Below, one piece after another: positions 33,472-42,400 of a stretch of 64,000 bases of DNA. The first letter of the stretch is position 1; each line of letters begins with the position of its first letter. The DNA is from Actinospineispora acaciae DSM 45401 (GTDB lineage Bacteria > Actinomycetota > Actinomycetes > Mycobacteriales > Pseudonocardiaceae). The notes beneath the pieces were generated by a model. That model worked only from the letters and a program-made list of their open reading frames with translations, was not told the DNA's origin and did no database searches. Position numbers and translations under genes: made by a program. The stretch lies in the NCBI RefSeq assembly GCF_000620785.1, contig NZ_JIAI01000002.1:750177-814176 (forward strand). The letters are read 5' to 3'.

Positions 33472-33822
33472 ATGGTGAACGTTCGGCGGATCGGTGCGTT
33501 TCGTGCGCTCTGGGGCGCGCTGGTGCGGAGTCGTCGGCCCGGTGCGCCCGGGTTGGGCGAGCGGGCTCGGGCGCTGCCTCGGATGGTCGGGGGCGCGGTG
33601 AGCGGGCGTTATCCGGGGCTGAGCCGGGGGCGGTTGGTGCTGATCGTGCTCGGGCTGGCGTATCTGGTGTCGCCGGTGGACCTGGTGCCGGAGGCGGTGC
33701 TCAGCGTGTTCGGGCTGGGCGACGATGCGGTGGTCGGGTTGTGGCTGGCCGGGTGGTTCCTCGCGGAGACCGACCGGTTCATCGGCTGGGAGGTGTCAGC
33801 TCCAGCGCGAGCGCCGCAATGA
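33472..33822 (+). CDS. YkvA/DUF1232 membrane protein
   Basis: 116-residue protein, start ATG 33472 (M-V-N-V-R-R-I-G); GTG 33463 is possible. The DUF1232 core is at about 55-105: Y-L-V-S-P-V-D-L-V-P-E followed by G-L-G-D-D-A-V-V-G-L, with two hydrophobic helices. Function unknown. The final 15 codons overlap the 3' end of the convergent XRE gene by 44 bases, so the two messages are antisense at their ends. Confidence 0.82.
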   Translation: MVNVRRIGAFRALWGALVRSRRPGAPGLGERARALPRMVGGAVSGRYPGLSRGRLVLIVLGLAYLVSPVDLVPEAVLSVFGLGDDAVVGLWLAGWFLAETDRFIGWEVSAPARAPQ

Positions 33823-34627
33823 AGTCGAACGCCTCCTGGCCGTGCAGCGCGACGTCCCAGAAGGCGTTGAAGGTCCGTTCGTAGGGCACGATGTCGTCGC
33901 GGTCTCTGATCGCGAGTTCCGCGCCGATGGTCTCCACCAGGACGAGCGTGTCGTCGAAGATGGCGAAGCCATGGTCGGCGGCGATGGGTAGCCGGGTGGA
34001 GAACGGAATGACAGCCAACTCGACGTTCTCCAGTCCGGAGAGCACCAGCAGCCGGTCCAACTGTGCGCGGAGCACGGCAGGTGGGCACAACCTGGCGCGC
34101 AGCGCCCCCTCGGTCATCAGGAACTGGAACTTGTGTTCCGGGTCGTAGAGGACCTCCTGACGCCGCATCCGGCTTCGAACCGCCTCCTCGACGTCCTTCG
34201 GCTCCCCGTCGAACTTGGAGACGCCGCTGAACATGTGTCGGGCGTAGTCGGTGGTCTGCAGGAGCCCGGGCACGATCGCGGTGGTCATGCTGCGCAGGTG
34301 GGTCGTCGCGTGGGAGAGGACCACGTGCGCGCGCTGTACCGGCGCGAAGCCGGTTCTGAGCTGGCGGCGCCAGGTGGCGTACTCCACGCGCAGACTACGG
34401 AGGTCCGCGACCAGTTCGTCGCGAACCTCCGCTGTCGTGTCGACCGCCTCGGCCCAAGCGCGGACGTCCTGGGCCGAGGCGGTTTGGCGGCCGTTCTCCA
34501 GCCGCGACACCTTGGACGCCGGCCAGCCCAGCCGCTCGGCCAGCTCCTTGCCGGAAAGCTCGGCGTCCTCGCGGAGCCGGCGCAACCGGTTGCCGAAACC
34601 GGCCCTTCCGTCGTGCTCGTCTGTCAC
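33779..34627 (-). CDS. XRE-family regulator with DUF5753 domain
   Basis: 282-residue regulator of the WhiJ-like class widespread in actinomycetes. Start GTG 34627 overlaps the stop of the DUF6879 gene (GTGA). The HTH is at about 8-65 (L-R-R-L-R-E-D-A-E-L-S-G-K-E-L-A-E-R-L-G, S-K-V-S-R-L-E-N-G), and the DUF5753 domain follows from about 95 with A-I-V-P-G-L-L-Q-T-T-D-Y-A-R near 115 and L-E-N-V-E-L-A-V-I-P near 213. It is the third gene of a coupled set; such regulators usually act with small partner proteins, here probably the two genes upstream. Confidence 0.9.
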   Translation of the reverse strand: MTDEHDGRAGFGNRLRRLREDAELSGKELAERLGWPASKVSRLENGRQTASAQDVRAWAEAVDTTAEVRDELVADLRSLRVEYATWRRQLRTGFAPVQRAHVVLSHATTHLRSMTTAIVPGLLQTTDYARHMFSGVSKFDGEPKDVEEAVRSRMRRQEVLYDPEHKFQFLMTEGALRARLCPPAVLRAQLDRLLVLSGLENVELAVIPFSTRLPIAADHGFAIFDDTLVLVETIGAELAIRDRDDIVPYERTFNAFWDVALHGQEAFDFIAALALELTPPSR

Positions 34628-35211
34628 TGTCCTCCAGTGGTCACCTCCGGACGCAGCCGGATTGGCGGTTCTGCCCTGGTCGGGTCTTCTGCAACGTAGT
34701 CCTTCCACGGCGTGGCATGCGTTAACGCCAGGTCGATCCACGCCTCGTGCCAGGCGATCATCTCTGGGTCGGTGATCAGCTGGGTCTCCAACAGTCGGTC
34801 GTCAGCGGTGTGCGGCATGAGCAGCAGCCGGGACGAGTCGAACACCCAGAAGTCGTGGTCCGGCAGGTCCAGCTCGTTGGCCCTACCTCGTGCCAGGTAG
34901 CGGATGTCCTCGCCGTTGCGCGCGTTCTGGGCGTTGCCCCAGATCATGAACCTGTTGTACGGCGTGAGCGGCTCGTTCATCACCCGTACCCGTTCGAAGC
35001 GTGCCCCGGCAGCGGTCTTGGCCTGTACGTTCTGGTCCCACTCGGTGAACCGGGCCGGGCGATCGGGAGGCTGCTGCCCGGACAGGAATGCCTCCCGATC
35101 CGGTGTTTCTTCCTCGACGTCGTATCGACTGCGGTTCTCAAGCCTGCGCGCCGAGTGTTCGACGGTGAAGAAGAGCCGGAAGAACTCCGCGTCGGTGAGC
35201 TTGACGGCCAT
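34624..35211 (-). CDS. DUF6879 family protein
   Basis: 195-residue cytosolic protein, start ATG 35211 sharing one base with the upstream stop (TGATG). It begins M-A-V-K-L-T-D-A-E-F-F-R-L-F and contains aromatic and acidic segments R-F-M-I-W-G-N near 90, D-H-D-F-W-V-F-D-S-S-R-L near 118 and a C-terminal E-A-W-I-D-L-A. The family accompanies XRE/DUF5753 regulators in actinomycetes; biochemical role is not known. Overlaps on both sides show it is translated in fixed order 66-aa protein, DUF6879, XRE, like an operon under one operator. Confidence 0.82.
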   Translation of the reverse strand: MAVKLTDAEFFRLFFTVEHSARRLENRSRYDVEEETPDREAFLSGQQPPDRPARFTEWDQNVQAKTAAGARFERVRVMNEPLTPYNRFMIWGNAQNARNGEDIRYLARGRANELDLPDHDFWVFDSSRLLLMPHTADDRLLETQLITDPEMIAWHEAWIDLALTHATPWKDYVAEDPTRAEPPIRLRPEVTTGGQ

Positions 35212-35411
35212 CAGTCCTGCGTCCCGGGTAGGAAGCGAAACAAGGCCATCGGCACCTCGACCGCGTCTTCGGTGCAGGGGATCTTCATGGCGGCCAGCGC
35301 CGCCGGATCGGTCACCTTCCAGCCTTGGACCACGCAGGTGCCTCGGTCGGTGGCGTAGAGCGTGGGGCTCTTGCCGTCGTTGGACTCGGAGCCCAGCAGG
35401 GTCAGTTTCAT
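35211..35411 (-). CDS. Small protein upstream of DUF6879, 66 aa
   Basis: First gene of the coupled triad. Start ATG 35411 (M-K-L-T-L-L-G-S-E-S) follows AGGGAGAGG; an in-frame ATG ten codons earlier is less likely. The sequence has G-T-C-V-V-Q-G-W-K-V near 28 and ends F-L-P-G-T-Q-D. It is not the usual DUF397 partner of DUF5753 regulators, though it holds the same place and size. Could be an antitoxin-like or regulator-modulating peptide; no direct evidence. Confidence 0.7.
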   Translation of the reverse strand: MKLTLLGSESNDGKSPTLYATDRGTCVVQGWKVTDPAALAAMKIPCTEDAVEVPMALFRFLPGTQD

Positions 35412-35468
35412 GGCCTCTCCCTTGCTCGTCGGTGTGGCCATCGTCACGCCAACGCGCCACAAAGTCAA

Positions 35469-35486
35469 GCAATTGTGTGCAATTGC
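35469..35486. promoter_or_regulatory. Palindromic operator GCAATTG-N4-CAATTGC
   Basis: Perfect seven-base arms with spacer TGTG in an A/T-rich island, 58 bases upstream of the 66-aa gene and 37 bases upstream of the divergent gene at 35523. Its symmetry and position suit autoregulation by the XRE protein at 33779. Confidence 0.55.
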
Positions 35487-35522
35487 AAATCCTTGAGGCG
35501 CGACCTGTGGCAGGGTTCCCGC

Positions 35523-35741
35523 ATGAGCGAAATCGCGCTGGTGCTGTCCGTCTTGGGATGCGTGGGTTGGCTGACGTTCCTGACCAGGGACCACCGGCGG
35601 CATGTGCGGCAGTGCGTGGACGGCGAACCCGTGTACCGCAAGCTGCCGGACGGGCGGGTGCGGTTCTCCTGGATGGTTGCCGAGCGGCTGGAGGAGTGCG
35701 AGCGGCGTGCCGGTGCGGACGGTTCGACATCCATCCGATAG
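35523..35741 (+). CDS. Small membrane-anchored protein, 72 aa
   Basis: Start ATG 35523 gives M-S-E-I-A-L-V-L-S-V-L-G-C-V with a single helix at about 4-20, then a basic/polar cytoplasmic segment (H-R-R-H-V-R-Q-C, L-E-E-C-E-R-R-A). No family known. The ribosome site is weak (CAGGG). It is divergent from the XRE triad across the palindromic operator and may be controlled with it; the oxidoreductase gene follows after nine bases. Confidence 0.55.
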   Translation: MSEIALVLSVLGCVGWLTFLTRDHRRHVRQCVDGEPVYRKLPDGRVRFSWMVAERLEECERRAGADGSTSIR

Positions 35742-35750
35742 ACAAGCTTC

Positions 35751-36695
35751 ATGGAGTTCATGCGTGCGGTCGTGCTGGACCGCTACGGCGACGCCGACGT
35801 GCTCTCGGTCGGGCGGCGTCAGGTCCCGGAGCCGTTGCCGACCGAGGTCCGGGTCAGGGTGGTCGCGGCCGGGGTGAACCCGGTGGACTGGAAGACCCGC
35901 AACGGCGACGGCATGGCCTCCGTGCTCGGTGACCCGCCGCAGGTGCTCGGCTGGGACGTCTCCGGCGTGGTGGACGCCGTCGCCCCCGGCGTGACCCGGT
36001 TCGCGGTCGGTGACCCGGTGTTCGGCATGCCGTGGTTCCCCCGGGCCGCCGGGGCCTACGCCGAGTACGTCACCGCGCCCTCGCGGCACTTCGCCGCCCG
36101 CCCCGACGAGCTCGACGAGGTGGCCGCCGCCGCGCTGCCCCTGGCCGGGCTGACCGCCTGGCAGGCCCTGGTGGACACCGCGCGGGTCCGAGCCGGCCAG
36201 CGGGTCCTCGTGCACGCCGCCGCCGGCGGGGTAGGCCACCTGGCCGTGCAGATCGCCAAGAACCTGGGCGCATACGTGATCGGCACCGCCACCACCGCAC
36301 GGCACCGCCGCCTCGGCGAGCTGGGCCTGGACGAGGCGATCAACTACCAGGGAACCGCGTTCGAGCAGGTCGTCGAGCCGGTGGACGTGGTGCTCGACCT
36401 GGCCGGCGGCGAGGTCGCCACCCGCTCGCTCGACGCCCTACGCCCGAACGGCCTGCTGGTCAGCGTGGCCCGCCCCGCGGACGACACGTTCGCGCGCGCC
36501 GCCGACCGAGGCCTGCGCACCGCCCGCGTCCTGGTCGAGCCGGACGGCCACGGCCTCGAGAAGCTCGCCGAGCTGGTCCAGGCCAAACGCCTGCGCCCGC
36601 TCGTGGACCGCACCTTCCCACTCGACCAGGCCGCCGAAGCGCACCGGCTCAGCGAAACCGGCCACACCTTCGGCAAGATCGTCCTGACGGTCTGA
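35751..36695 (+). CDS. NADP-dependent medium-chain oxidoreductase (quinone reductase type)
   Basis: Zinc-independent MDR enzyme, 314 residues, resembling NADPH:quinone or enone reductases. The GroES-like domain has A-A-G-V-N-P-V-D-W-K near 42 and G-W-D-V-S-G-V-V near 66; the Rossmann domain has A-A-A-G-G-V-G-H-L-A-V-Q near 155, a relaxed form of the AAxGGVG motif. Catalytic zinc cysteines are absent. ATG 35751 starts M-E-F-M-R-A; a second ATG four codons on is possible. Substrate unknown. Three bases separate its stop from the convergent tautomerase gene. Confidence 0.88.
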   Translation: MEFMRAVVLDRYGDADVLSVGRRQVPEPLPTEVRVRVVAAGVNPVDWKTRNGDGMASVLGDPPQVLGWDVSGVVDAVAPGVTRFAVGDPVFGMPWFPRAAGAYAEYVTAPSRHFAARPDELDEVAAAALPLAGLTAWQALVDTARVRAGQRVLVHAAAGGVGHLAVQIAKNLGAYVIGTATTARHRRLGELGLDEAINYQGTAFEQVVEPVDVVLDLAGGEVATRSLDALRPNGLLVSVARPADDTFARAADRGLRTARVLVEPDGHGLEKLAELVQAKRLRPLVDRTFPLDQAAEAHRLSETGHTFGKIVLTV

Positions 36696-36697
36696 GC

Positions 36698-36901
36698 TCA
36701 GCGCTTGCCGGCCGCCCGCAGCTCGGCCACCGACTCACCGCCCACGAACCAGAGGTCCGGCTCGCTCTCGCGCACCACCACCCGCACCGACTCCGCCGGC
36801 GCCCCCAACGACCGCTGCACCGCCTCCGTAACCTCCCGCCCCAACGCGGCCAGCTGCTCCGGCGTACGCCCGGCCAACAACGTGATCTGCACCAACGGCA
36901 T
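36698..36901 (-). CDS. 4-oxalocrotonate tautomerase family enzyme
   Basis: Small ketonising enzyme of 67 residues, start ATG 36901 so that Pro becomes residue 1 after Met removal; an ATG two codons earlier would block the catalytic proline. Numbering from Pro1, Arg11 (L-L-A-G-R) and Arg39 (E-S-V-R) match the catalytic residues of 4-oxalocrotonate tautomerase; Trp replaces Phe50. It would act on 2-hydroxymuconate-type enols, beside the hydratase and decarboxylase genes upstream. A 21-bp palindrome separates it from the decarboxylase gene. Confidence 0.85.
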   Translation of the reverse strand: MPLVQITLLAGRTPEQLAALGREVTEAVQRSLGAPAESVRVVVRESEPDLWFVGGESVAELRAAGKR

Positions 36902-36922
36902 ATGCATCCTCCCAGGTCAGAA

Positions 36923-36968
36923 CCCGTGAGTGGTTAGCGTTGCCATAGCAACGCTAACCACTCACGGG
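36923..36968. repeat. CATA-loop palindromic intergenic element, copy 2
   Basis: Perfect 21-base-pair stem, 36923-36943 with 36948-36968, loop CATA at 36944-36947. It lies between the stop of the decarboxylase-like gene and the start of the tautomerase gene. Compared with copy 1, stem positions change in pairs (C:G to T:A, G:C to C:G, G:C to T:A), keeping the helix. Confidence 0.88.
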
Positions 36969-36974
36969 TGGTGA

Positions 36975-37742
36975 TCAGCGGCAACCGAGTTCGAGGGTGC
37001 CGAGACGGTCGATGGCGGCGACCACGACGTCGCCGGGGGCAACGGGGACAGCGGCGGTCAGGCCGCCGGAAAGGACGACCTCGCCGGCGCGCAGGCCCTC
37101 GCCCCGAGCGGACAGCGTGCGGACCAGCCAGGCGACGGCGGCGGCGGGGTGGCCGAGCGAGGCGGAGCCGGAGGCGGTGGCCACTACCTCGCCGTTGTGC
37201 TCCAGCAGGATGCCGACCAGGCGCAGGTCGATCCCGGTCACCGGGACGGGGGCGCCGATCAGGTAGCGGGCGGCGGAGGTGTTGTCGGCGACCACGTCGG
37301 GCATGGTGAACCGGTAGTCGCGGAACCGGGAGTCCAGGATCTCCAGGCCGACGGCCACGCCGGAGGTGGCGGCCAGGACGTCGGAGGCGGTCACGTGCGC
37401 GCCGGACAGGTCGCGGCCGAGCACGAAGACGATCTCCGGCTCGGCGCGCGGCTGGATCAGCTCGGCGGTGTGCAGCGGGGCGCCGATGTCCAGCGCGTTC
37501 CCGGCGGCCAGGAAGCCGTAGATCGGGTCCGCCACGCCGACCTGGGCCTGCTTGGAGCGCGAGGTCAGCCCCAGCTTCCAGCCGGCCAGCGGACCGGCCT
37601 GGGCGCGCAGCTCGCGCTGGACGGCGTATCCGGTGGCCAGGTCCAGGTCGGGCAGCTCGTCGGTGAGCGGCTCCAGCGCGGTGCGGTCGGTGACGGCCTT
37701 GGTCAGGCGGGCGGCCAGCTCGGTCACGTTGATGTCGGTCAT
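36975..37742 (-). CDS. 4-oxalocrotonate decarboxylase / 2-hydroxydienoate hydratase family (DmpH-like)
   Basis: 255-residue fumarylacetoacetate-hydrolase-type enzyme of the DmpH/MhpD family. It begins M-T-D-I-N-V-T-E-L and shows G-W-K-L-G-L-T-S near 55, Q-P-R-A-E-P-E-I-V-F-V-L near 98 (metal ligands), L-E-I-L-D-S-R near 135 and S-G-G-L-T-A-A-V-P-V near 225. DmpH decarboxylates 4-oxalocrotonate in a complex with the hydratase DmpE; the adjacent paralogue upstream fits that pair. Which paralogue is which cannot be settled by eye. Transcribed with the hydratase (4-base gap). Confidence 0.8.
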   Translation of the reverse strand: MTDINVTELAARLTKAVTDRTALEPLTDELPDLDLATGYAVQRELRAQAGPLAGWKLGLTSRSKQAQVGVADPIYGFLAAGNALDIGAPLHTAELIQPRAEPEIVFVLGRDLSGAHVTASDVLAATSGVAVGLEILDSRFRDYRFTMPDVVADNTSAARYLIGAPVPVTGIDLRLVGILLEHNGEVVATASGSASLGHPAAAVAWLVRTLSARGEGLRAGEVVLSGGLTAAVPVAPGDVVVAAIDRLGTLELGCR

Positions 37743-37746
37743 GTCG

Positions 37747-38535
37747 TCAGGCCCCCGTCACTCGCACCGTCACCGGCCCGAGCCGGTCGAACTCCGCTCG
37801 GAACACGTCTCCAGGGTTCATCGGCACCGCCGCGTGCAGCGCCCCCGTCATGATCAGGTGGCCCGGTTCCAGCGCGATGCCCTCGGCGCCGAGCACGTTC
37901 GCCAGCCAGGCCACCACCGCCACCGGGTCGCCGAGCGCGGCCGCCCCGGCGCCGGTGTCGACCAGCTCGCCGTTGCGGGTCAGGGTCATGCCGATCAGGC
38001 GGGTGTCCAGGTCGTCGACAGGCACCAGCCGGCTGGAGGTGGCGACGGCGCCGTTGGAGGCCAGGTCGGCCACGGTGTCCGCGAGCTTGATCCGCCAGTC
38101 CTGGATCCGCGAGTCCACGATCTCCATCGCGGCCGCCGCGCCGGCGATGGCCCGCCGCGCGTCGGTGATGCCGACCCCGGGGCCGGCCAGCCGGGAGCCG
38201 AGCACGAACACGATCTCCGCCTCGATCTTCGGCTGGATGAACCTTTCGACCGGCACGTCGTCGCCGTCGGCGTACACCGTGGAGGCCAGCACCGGCCCGT
38301 AGTCCGGGGAGTCGACGCCGATCATGCGCTGCATGGCCTTGGACGTCAGGCCGACCTTGTAGCCGATGACCCGGTCGCCGTCGGCGAGCAGCAGCGGCAC
38401 CAGCTCGCGCTGGATGGCGTACCCGTCGGACATCCCGAGGCTCGGGTCCTCGTCGGTGAACGGCGGGATGGGCACCCGCGTCCGCCGCGCCTCATACAGC
38501 GCGCGGGCCTTTGCGGGTGCGTCCGTTACGGGCAT
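37747..38535 (-). CDS. 2-oxopent-4-enoate hydratase family (DmpE-like)
   Basis: 262-residue paralogue of the next gene. Start ATG 38535 (M-P-V-T-D-A-P-A-K) with AGGAG upstream. Seen: G-Y-K-V-G-L-T-S near 62, Q-P-K-I-E-A-E-I-V-F-V-L near 105, M-E-I-V-D-S-R-I near 138 and M-T-G-A-L-H-A-A-V-P near 230. It would hydrate 2-hydroxypenta-2,4-dienoate in meta-cleavage catabolism. Aldolase, semialdehyde dehydrogenase and dioxygenase genes are not in the window, so the substrate may come from elsewhere. Its start lies inside the 3' end of the iclR gene (44-base overlap). Confidence 0.82.
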   Translation of the reverse strand: MPVTDAPAKARALYEARRTRVPIPPFTDEDPSLGMSDGYAIQRELVPLLLADGDRVIGYKVGLTSKAMQRMIGVDSPDYGPVLASTVYADGDDVPVERFIQPKIEAEIVFVLGSRLAGPGVGITDARRAIAGAAAAMEIVDSRIQDWRIKLADTVADLASNGAVATSSRLVPVDDLDTRLIGMTLTRNGELVDTGAGAAALGDPVAVVAWLANVLGAEGIALEPGHLIMTGALHAAVPMNPGDVFRAEFDRLGPVTVRVTGA

Positions 38536-39316
38536 CTCTCGGGTCTCCTGTCGTTGGTTCTGACCACCCAAGCCGGCGGGACACCGCCTCGCCGGCCTGC
38601 ATCACCGCGAGCGCGAGCCGCCGGCGCGGCACTCCCCGGAACCGTACGACGGGCGCCCGGATGCTGATCGCGGCGACCACCGCCTCGGTGAGGTCGCGGA
38701 TCGGCGCGGCCAGCGTGGCCACCCCGACCTCGCGCTCGTTGACCGACTCGGCCCAGCCCCGGGCGCGGACCATCGCCAGCTCGTCGCGCAGCCGTGCCCG
38801 GTCGGTGATGGTGTACCTGGTGAACGGGGTGAGCGTGGCGGTGGCCAGGAACTGGTCGCGTTCGGCGTCCGGGCGGTAGGCCAGCAGCACCTTCCCGGTG
38901 CTGGTGCAGTGCATCGGCCAGCGCCAGCCGGTCTCGGTGCCGGTGCGCAGCGAGCTGGCCGTCTCCATGTGTTCCACGTACACCACGTCGTCGCCCTCGG
39001 GAATGCCGACGTGCGCGGACTCACCTGTCTGCTCGCGCAGCCGGGCGAGCACGGACAGCGCCGCGGAGTGCAGGTCCATCCGGGCGCGGACGGCCTCGCC
39101 GAGCTCGAACACCAGGATGCTCAGCCGGTACCGGCCGGTGCGCCCGTCCTGCTCGACCAGGCCCTCGCGGCGCAGCGTGGTGAGCAGCCGGTGCACGGTG
39201 CTCTTGCCCAGCCGCAGCCGCCGCGCCAGCTCGGAGACGCCGAGCTCGCTCTCGGTGGCGAAGGCCTTGAGCAGTCGGGCGGCGTTGCGCACGGTGGACA
39301 GCGTCGCGTCAGGCAT
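38492..39316 (-). CDS. IclR-family transcriptional regulator
   Basis: 274-residue regulator, start ATG 39316 (GTG 39319 also possible). Winged helix at about 6-65 with L-S-T-V-R-N-A-A-R-L-L and the recognition segment L-G-K-S-T-V-H-R-L-L-T-T-L; IclR effector domain from about 80 with M-H-C-T-S-T-G-K-V-L-L-A near 135 and G-V-A-T-L-A-A-P-I near 198. It heads the hydratase-decarboxylase-tautomerase operon and is divergent from the ferredoxin oxidoreductase gene, so it probably senses an aromatic-derived acid. Candidate operator at 39332-39353. Confidence 0.9.
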   Translation of the reverse strand: MPDATLSTVRNAARLLKAFATESELGVSELARRLRLGKSTVHRLLTTLRREGLVEQDGRTGRYRLSILVFELGEAVRARMDLHSAALSVLARLREQTGESAHVGIPEGDDVVYVEHMETASSLRTGTETGWRWPMHCTSTGKVLLAYRPDAERDQFLATATLTPFTRYTITDRARLRDELAMVRARGWAESVNEREVGVATLAAPIRDLTEAVVAAISIRAPVVRFRGVPRRRLALAVMQAGEAVSRRLGWSEPTTGDPRDARNGRTRKGPRAV

Positions 39317-39331
39317 CACCGGTCGCCCGTC

Positions 39332-39353
39332 ATGTTCTGGTATCTCCGAACAT
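39332..39353. promoter_or_regulatory. Candidate IclR operator
   Basis: ATGTTC (39332-39337) and GAACAT (39348-39353) flank ten bases, giving the GTTC-N10-GAAC layout often bound by IclR-type regulators. It is 15 bases upstream of the iclR start and 123 before the divergent oxidoreductase start. Confidence 0.5.
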
Positions 39354-39476
39354 CAAGTGCTCGGTTCGGACGCTAGGCGGGCGCCGGGGACGCGTCAAGC
39401 GCTCCCGTTGCCGATCGGGCAGAGTGGTGCGCACAATCCCCGCCGAGGTGGTACGCGGTAGATCAGGAGCGAGCCG

Positions 39477-42400
39477 GTGACGTCAACGTCCGAAATGGGC
39501 ACGGCCGTGCCCGTCGAGTTCTCGCTGGCGCAGCGGTACCGGGCAGGGGCGGGCCCGGTGCTGGTGACCGGGGTGCAGGCCATCGGCCGGATGCTGGCCG
39601 AGCAGCACGCCGCCGACGCGCGCGCCGGGCTGCGGACGATGTCGTTCGTCTCCGGATACCAGGGCAGCCCGCTCGGCGGCCTGGACCGGACGCTGGCCGG
39701 CGCGCCCGAGCTGGTCGAGACGGCGGGGCTGAAGCTGGTGCCGGCGGTGAACGAGGAGCTGGCGGCCACCGCCATCTGGGGCAGCCAGGTCGAGGTGCCG
39801 GGGCGCTCGCGGGGCGTGGACGGCGCGGTCGGGGTCTGGTACGGCAAGGCGCCGGGGGTGGACCGGGCCGGTGACCCGATGCGGCACGCCAACATCTGCG
39901 GCGCCGACCCGCGCGGCGGGGTGCTGGTGCTGGCCGGCGACGACCCGGCGTGCAAGTCCTCGACCATCCCCTGCATGAGCGAGCGGACGCTGGCCGGCTT
40001 CGGGCTGCCGGTGCTGTATCCCGGCACCGCCGAGGAGATCGTCCGGCTGGGCCGCTACGGGGTGGCGCTGTCCCGGGCGTCCGGGATCTGGGTCGGCATG
40101 AAGATCGTCGCGGACGTGGCGGACGGGGTGTGGACCGTCGACGGTGACGTCGGCGAGGTGGACATCACCGTGCCCGAGCTGGAGTGGGAGGGGCGGCCGT
40201 GGCAGTACGAGCAGGTGCCGATGCTGATCCCGCCGGCCTCGCTGCGCGCCGAGGAGCAGCTCTACGGGCCGCGCTGGGCGATGCTGCGCGCGTTCCTGGC
40301 GGCGAACCCGATCAACGCCGTGGAGCTGGACACCCCTGACGCCTGGCTGGGCATCGCGGCCGGCGGGAAGGCGTTCCACGACGTCCGCCAGGCGCTGCGC
40401 GACCTCGGGCTGGCCGACGACGACGCGGTCCGTCGGGCCGGGATCCGGCTGCTGCGCCTGGGCATGGTGCACCCGCTGGAGCGCGACCTGCTGCGGCGGT
40501 TCGCCACCGGGCTGGACAGCGTCCTGGTGGTCGAGGAGAAGACCGAGTTCGTGGAGTCCGCCGTCCGGGACGCGCTGTACCGGCTGCCGGGCGCGCCCGA
40601 GGTGCTTGGCTCTTACGATCAAGATGGAGCGCCGCTGGTGCCGGTCGCCGGGGAGATCACCGCCGCCGCGCTGGCCGGCCCGCTGCGCCGCGTCCTGCGG
40701 GCGCGCCCCCGGGCCGCCGAGCTGCTCGCGCCCCCGCCGCCGCCCGCTCGCGCCACGCTGGAGCTGCTGCCGGTCTCGCGCACGCCGTACTTCTGCTCCG
40801 GCTGCCCGCACAACCGCTCCACGCTGCTGCCGGAAGGCTCGGTGGCCGGCGGCGGGATCGGCTGCCACGCCATGGTGGCGATGGTCGGGCGCCCGGAGTC
40901 GCAGGTGTCCTCGCTGACCCAGATGGGCGGCGAGGGGGCGCAGTGGATCGGGCAGTCCGCGCTGTTGGACGGGGACGCGCACGCCTTCCAGAACATGGGC
41001 GACGGGACGTTCGCGCACTCCGGGCAGCTGGCGGTGCAGGCCTGCGTCGCGGCCGGGGTGTCGATCACCTACAAGCTGCTCTACAACAAGGCCGTCGCGA
41101 TGACCGGCGGCCAGGACGCCGAGGGCGGCCTGGAGGTGCCCGCGCTGACCCGCAAGCTGGCCGCCGAGGGCGTCGCCAGGATCATCGTGTGCGCCGACGA
41201 GCCGGAGCGGTACCGGTCGATGGAGGCGCTGGCCGCGGGAGCCGAGCTGTGGCACCGGGACCGGCTGGACGAGGCGCAGCGGGTGCTGGCGGCGATCCCC
41301 GGCGTGACGGTGTTGATCTACGACCAGCGCTGCGCGGCGGAGTCGCGGCGGCTGCGCAAGCGCGGCGTGCTGCCGGTGCGGCCCACCCGGGTGGTGATCA
41401 ACGAGGCGGTCTGCGAGGGCTGCGGCGACTGCGGGGCGAAGAGCAACTGCCTGTCCGTGCAACCGGTGGACACCGAGTTCGGCCGCAAGACCCGGATCGA
41501 CCAGACCTCGTGCAACACCGACTACACCTGCCTGACCGGCGACTGCCCGTCGTTCGTGACGGTGGAGCAGCCCTCGGGCGGGGCGCGGCCGGCGTCGTCA
41601 TCCGGGCGGCGTCCAGAGCCGCCGGAGGTTCCGGAGCTGTCCTGGCGGGCGCCGACGGGCACGGTGGACGTGTTCCTGGCCGGCATCGGCGGTACCGGCA
41701 TCGTGACCGTCAACCAGGTGCTGGCCAGCGCGGCGGTGCGCGACGGGCTGGCCGTGCACGGGGTCGACCAGACCGGGCTGTCGCAGAAGGCCGGGCCGGT
41801 GGTGTCGCACCTGCGGGTGGCCGCCGACGCCGGCGAGCTGGCGCCGGCGAACCGGGTCGGGCCGGGGCGGGCGGACTGCTACCTGGCGTTCGACGCGCTG
41901 GTCGGCGCGGACGCGCGCAACCTTTCCTATGCCAGCGCGGACGCGACCACGGCGGTGGTGTCCACCAGCGAGGTGCCCACCGGCTCGATGGTGCGCGACG
42001 CCTCGGTGACCGCCCCGGAGGGCGGCTCGCTGCTCGACCGGATCGGCACCACCGTGCGCGAGCTGGTGGCGCTGGACGCGGCCGGTGCCGCGCTGGCGCT
42101 CTTCGGCGACGCCATGCCGGCGACGTTCCTGCTGGTCGGCGCCGCGTACCAGAAGGGCGCGCTGCCGTTCTCGGCGGCCGCCGTCGAGTGGGCGATCGAG
42201 CTGAACGGCGTGGCCGTGGCCGCGAACACCGCCGCGTTCCGCTGGGGCCGCGTCGCGGTGGCCGACCCCGACGCGTTCGCCGCCGCCACCACCCGCACCG
42301 CCGCCGGCGCCGCCGAACCGGTGGAGCTGCCCGCCGGGCTGGACCTGGGCGAGCTGGCCGGCGAGACGCGGCGGCTGGCGCGGGTCAGGGCCGCCGGGCT

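Noticed and set aside
36698..38535. Complete meta-cleavage aromatic catabolism cluster
   Set aside because: No extradiol dioxygenase, semialdehyde dehydrogenase or aldolase gene is in the window.
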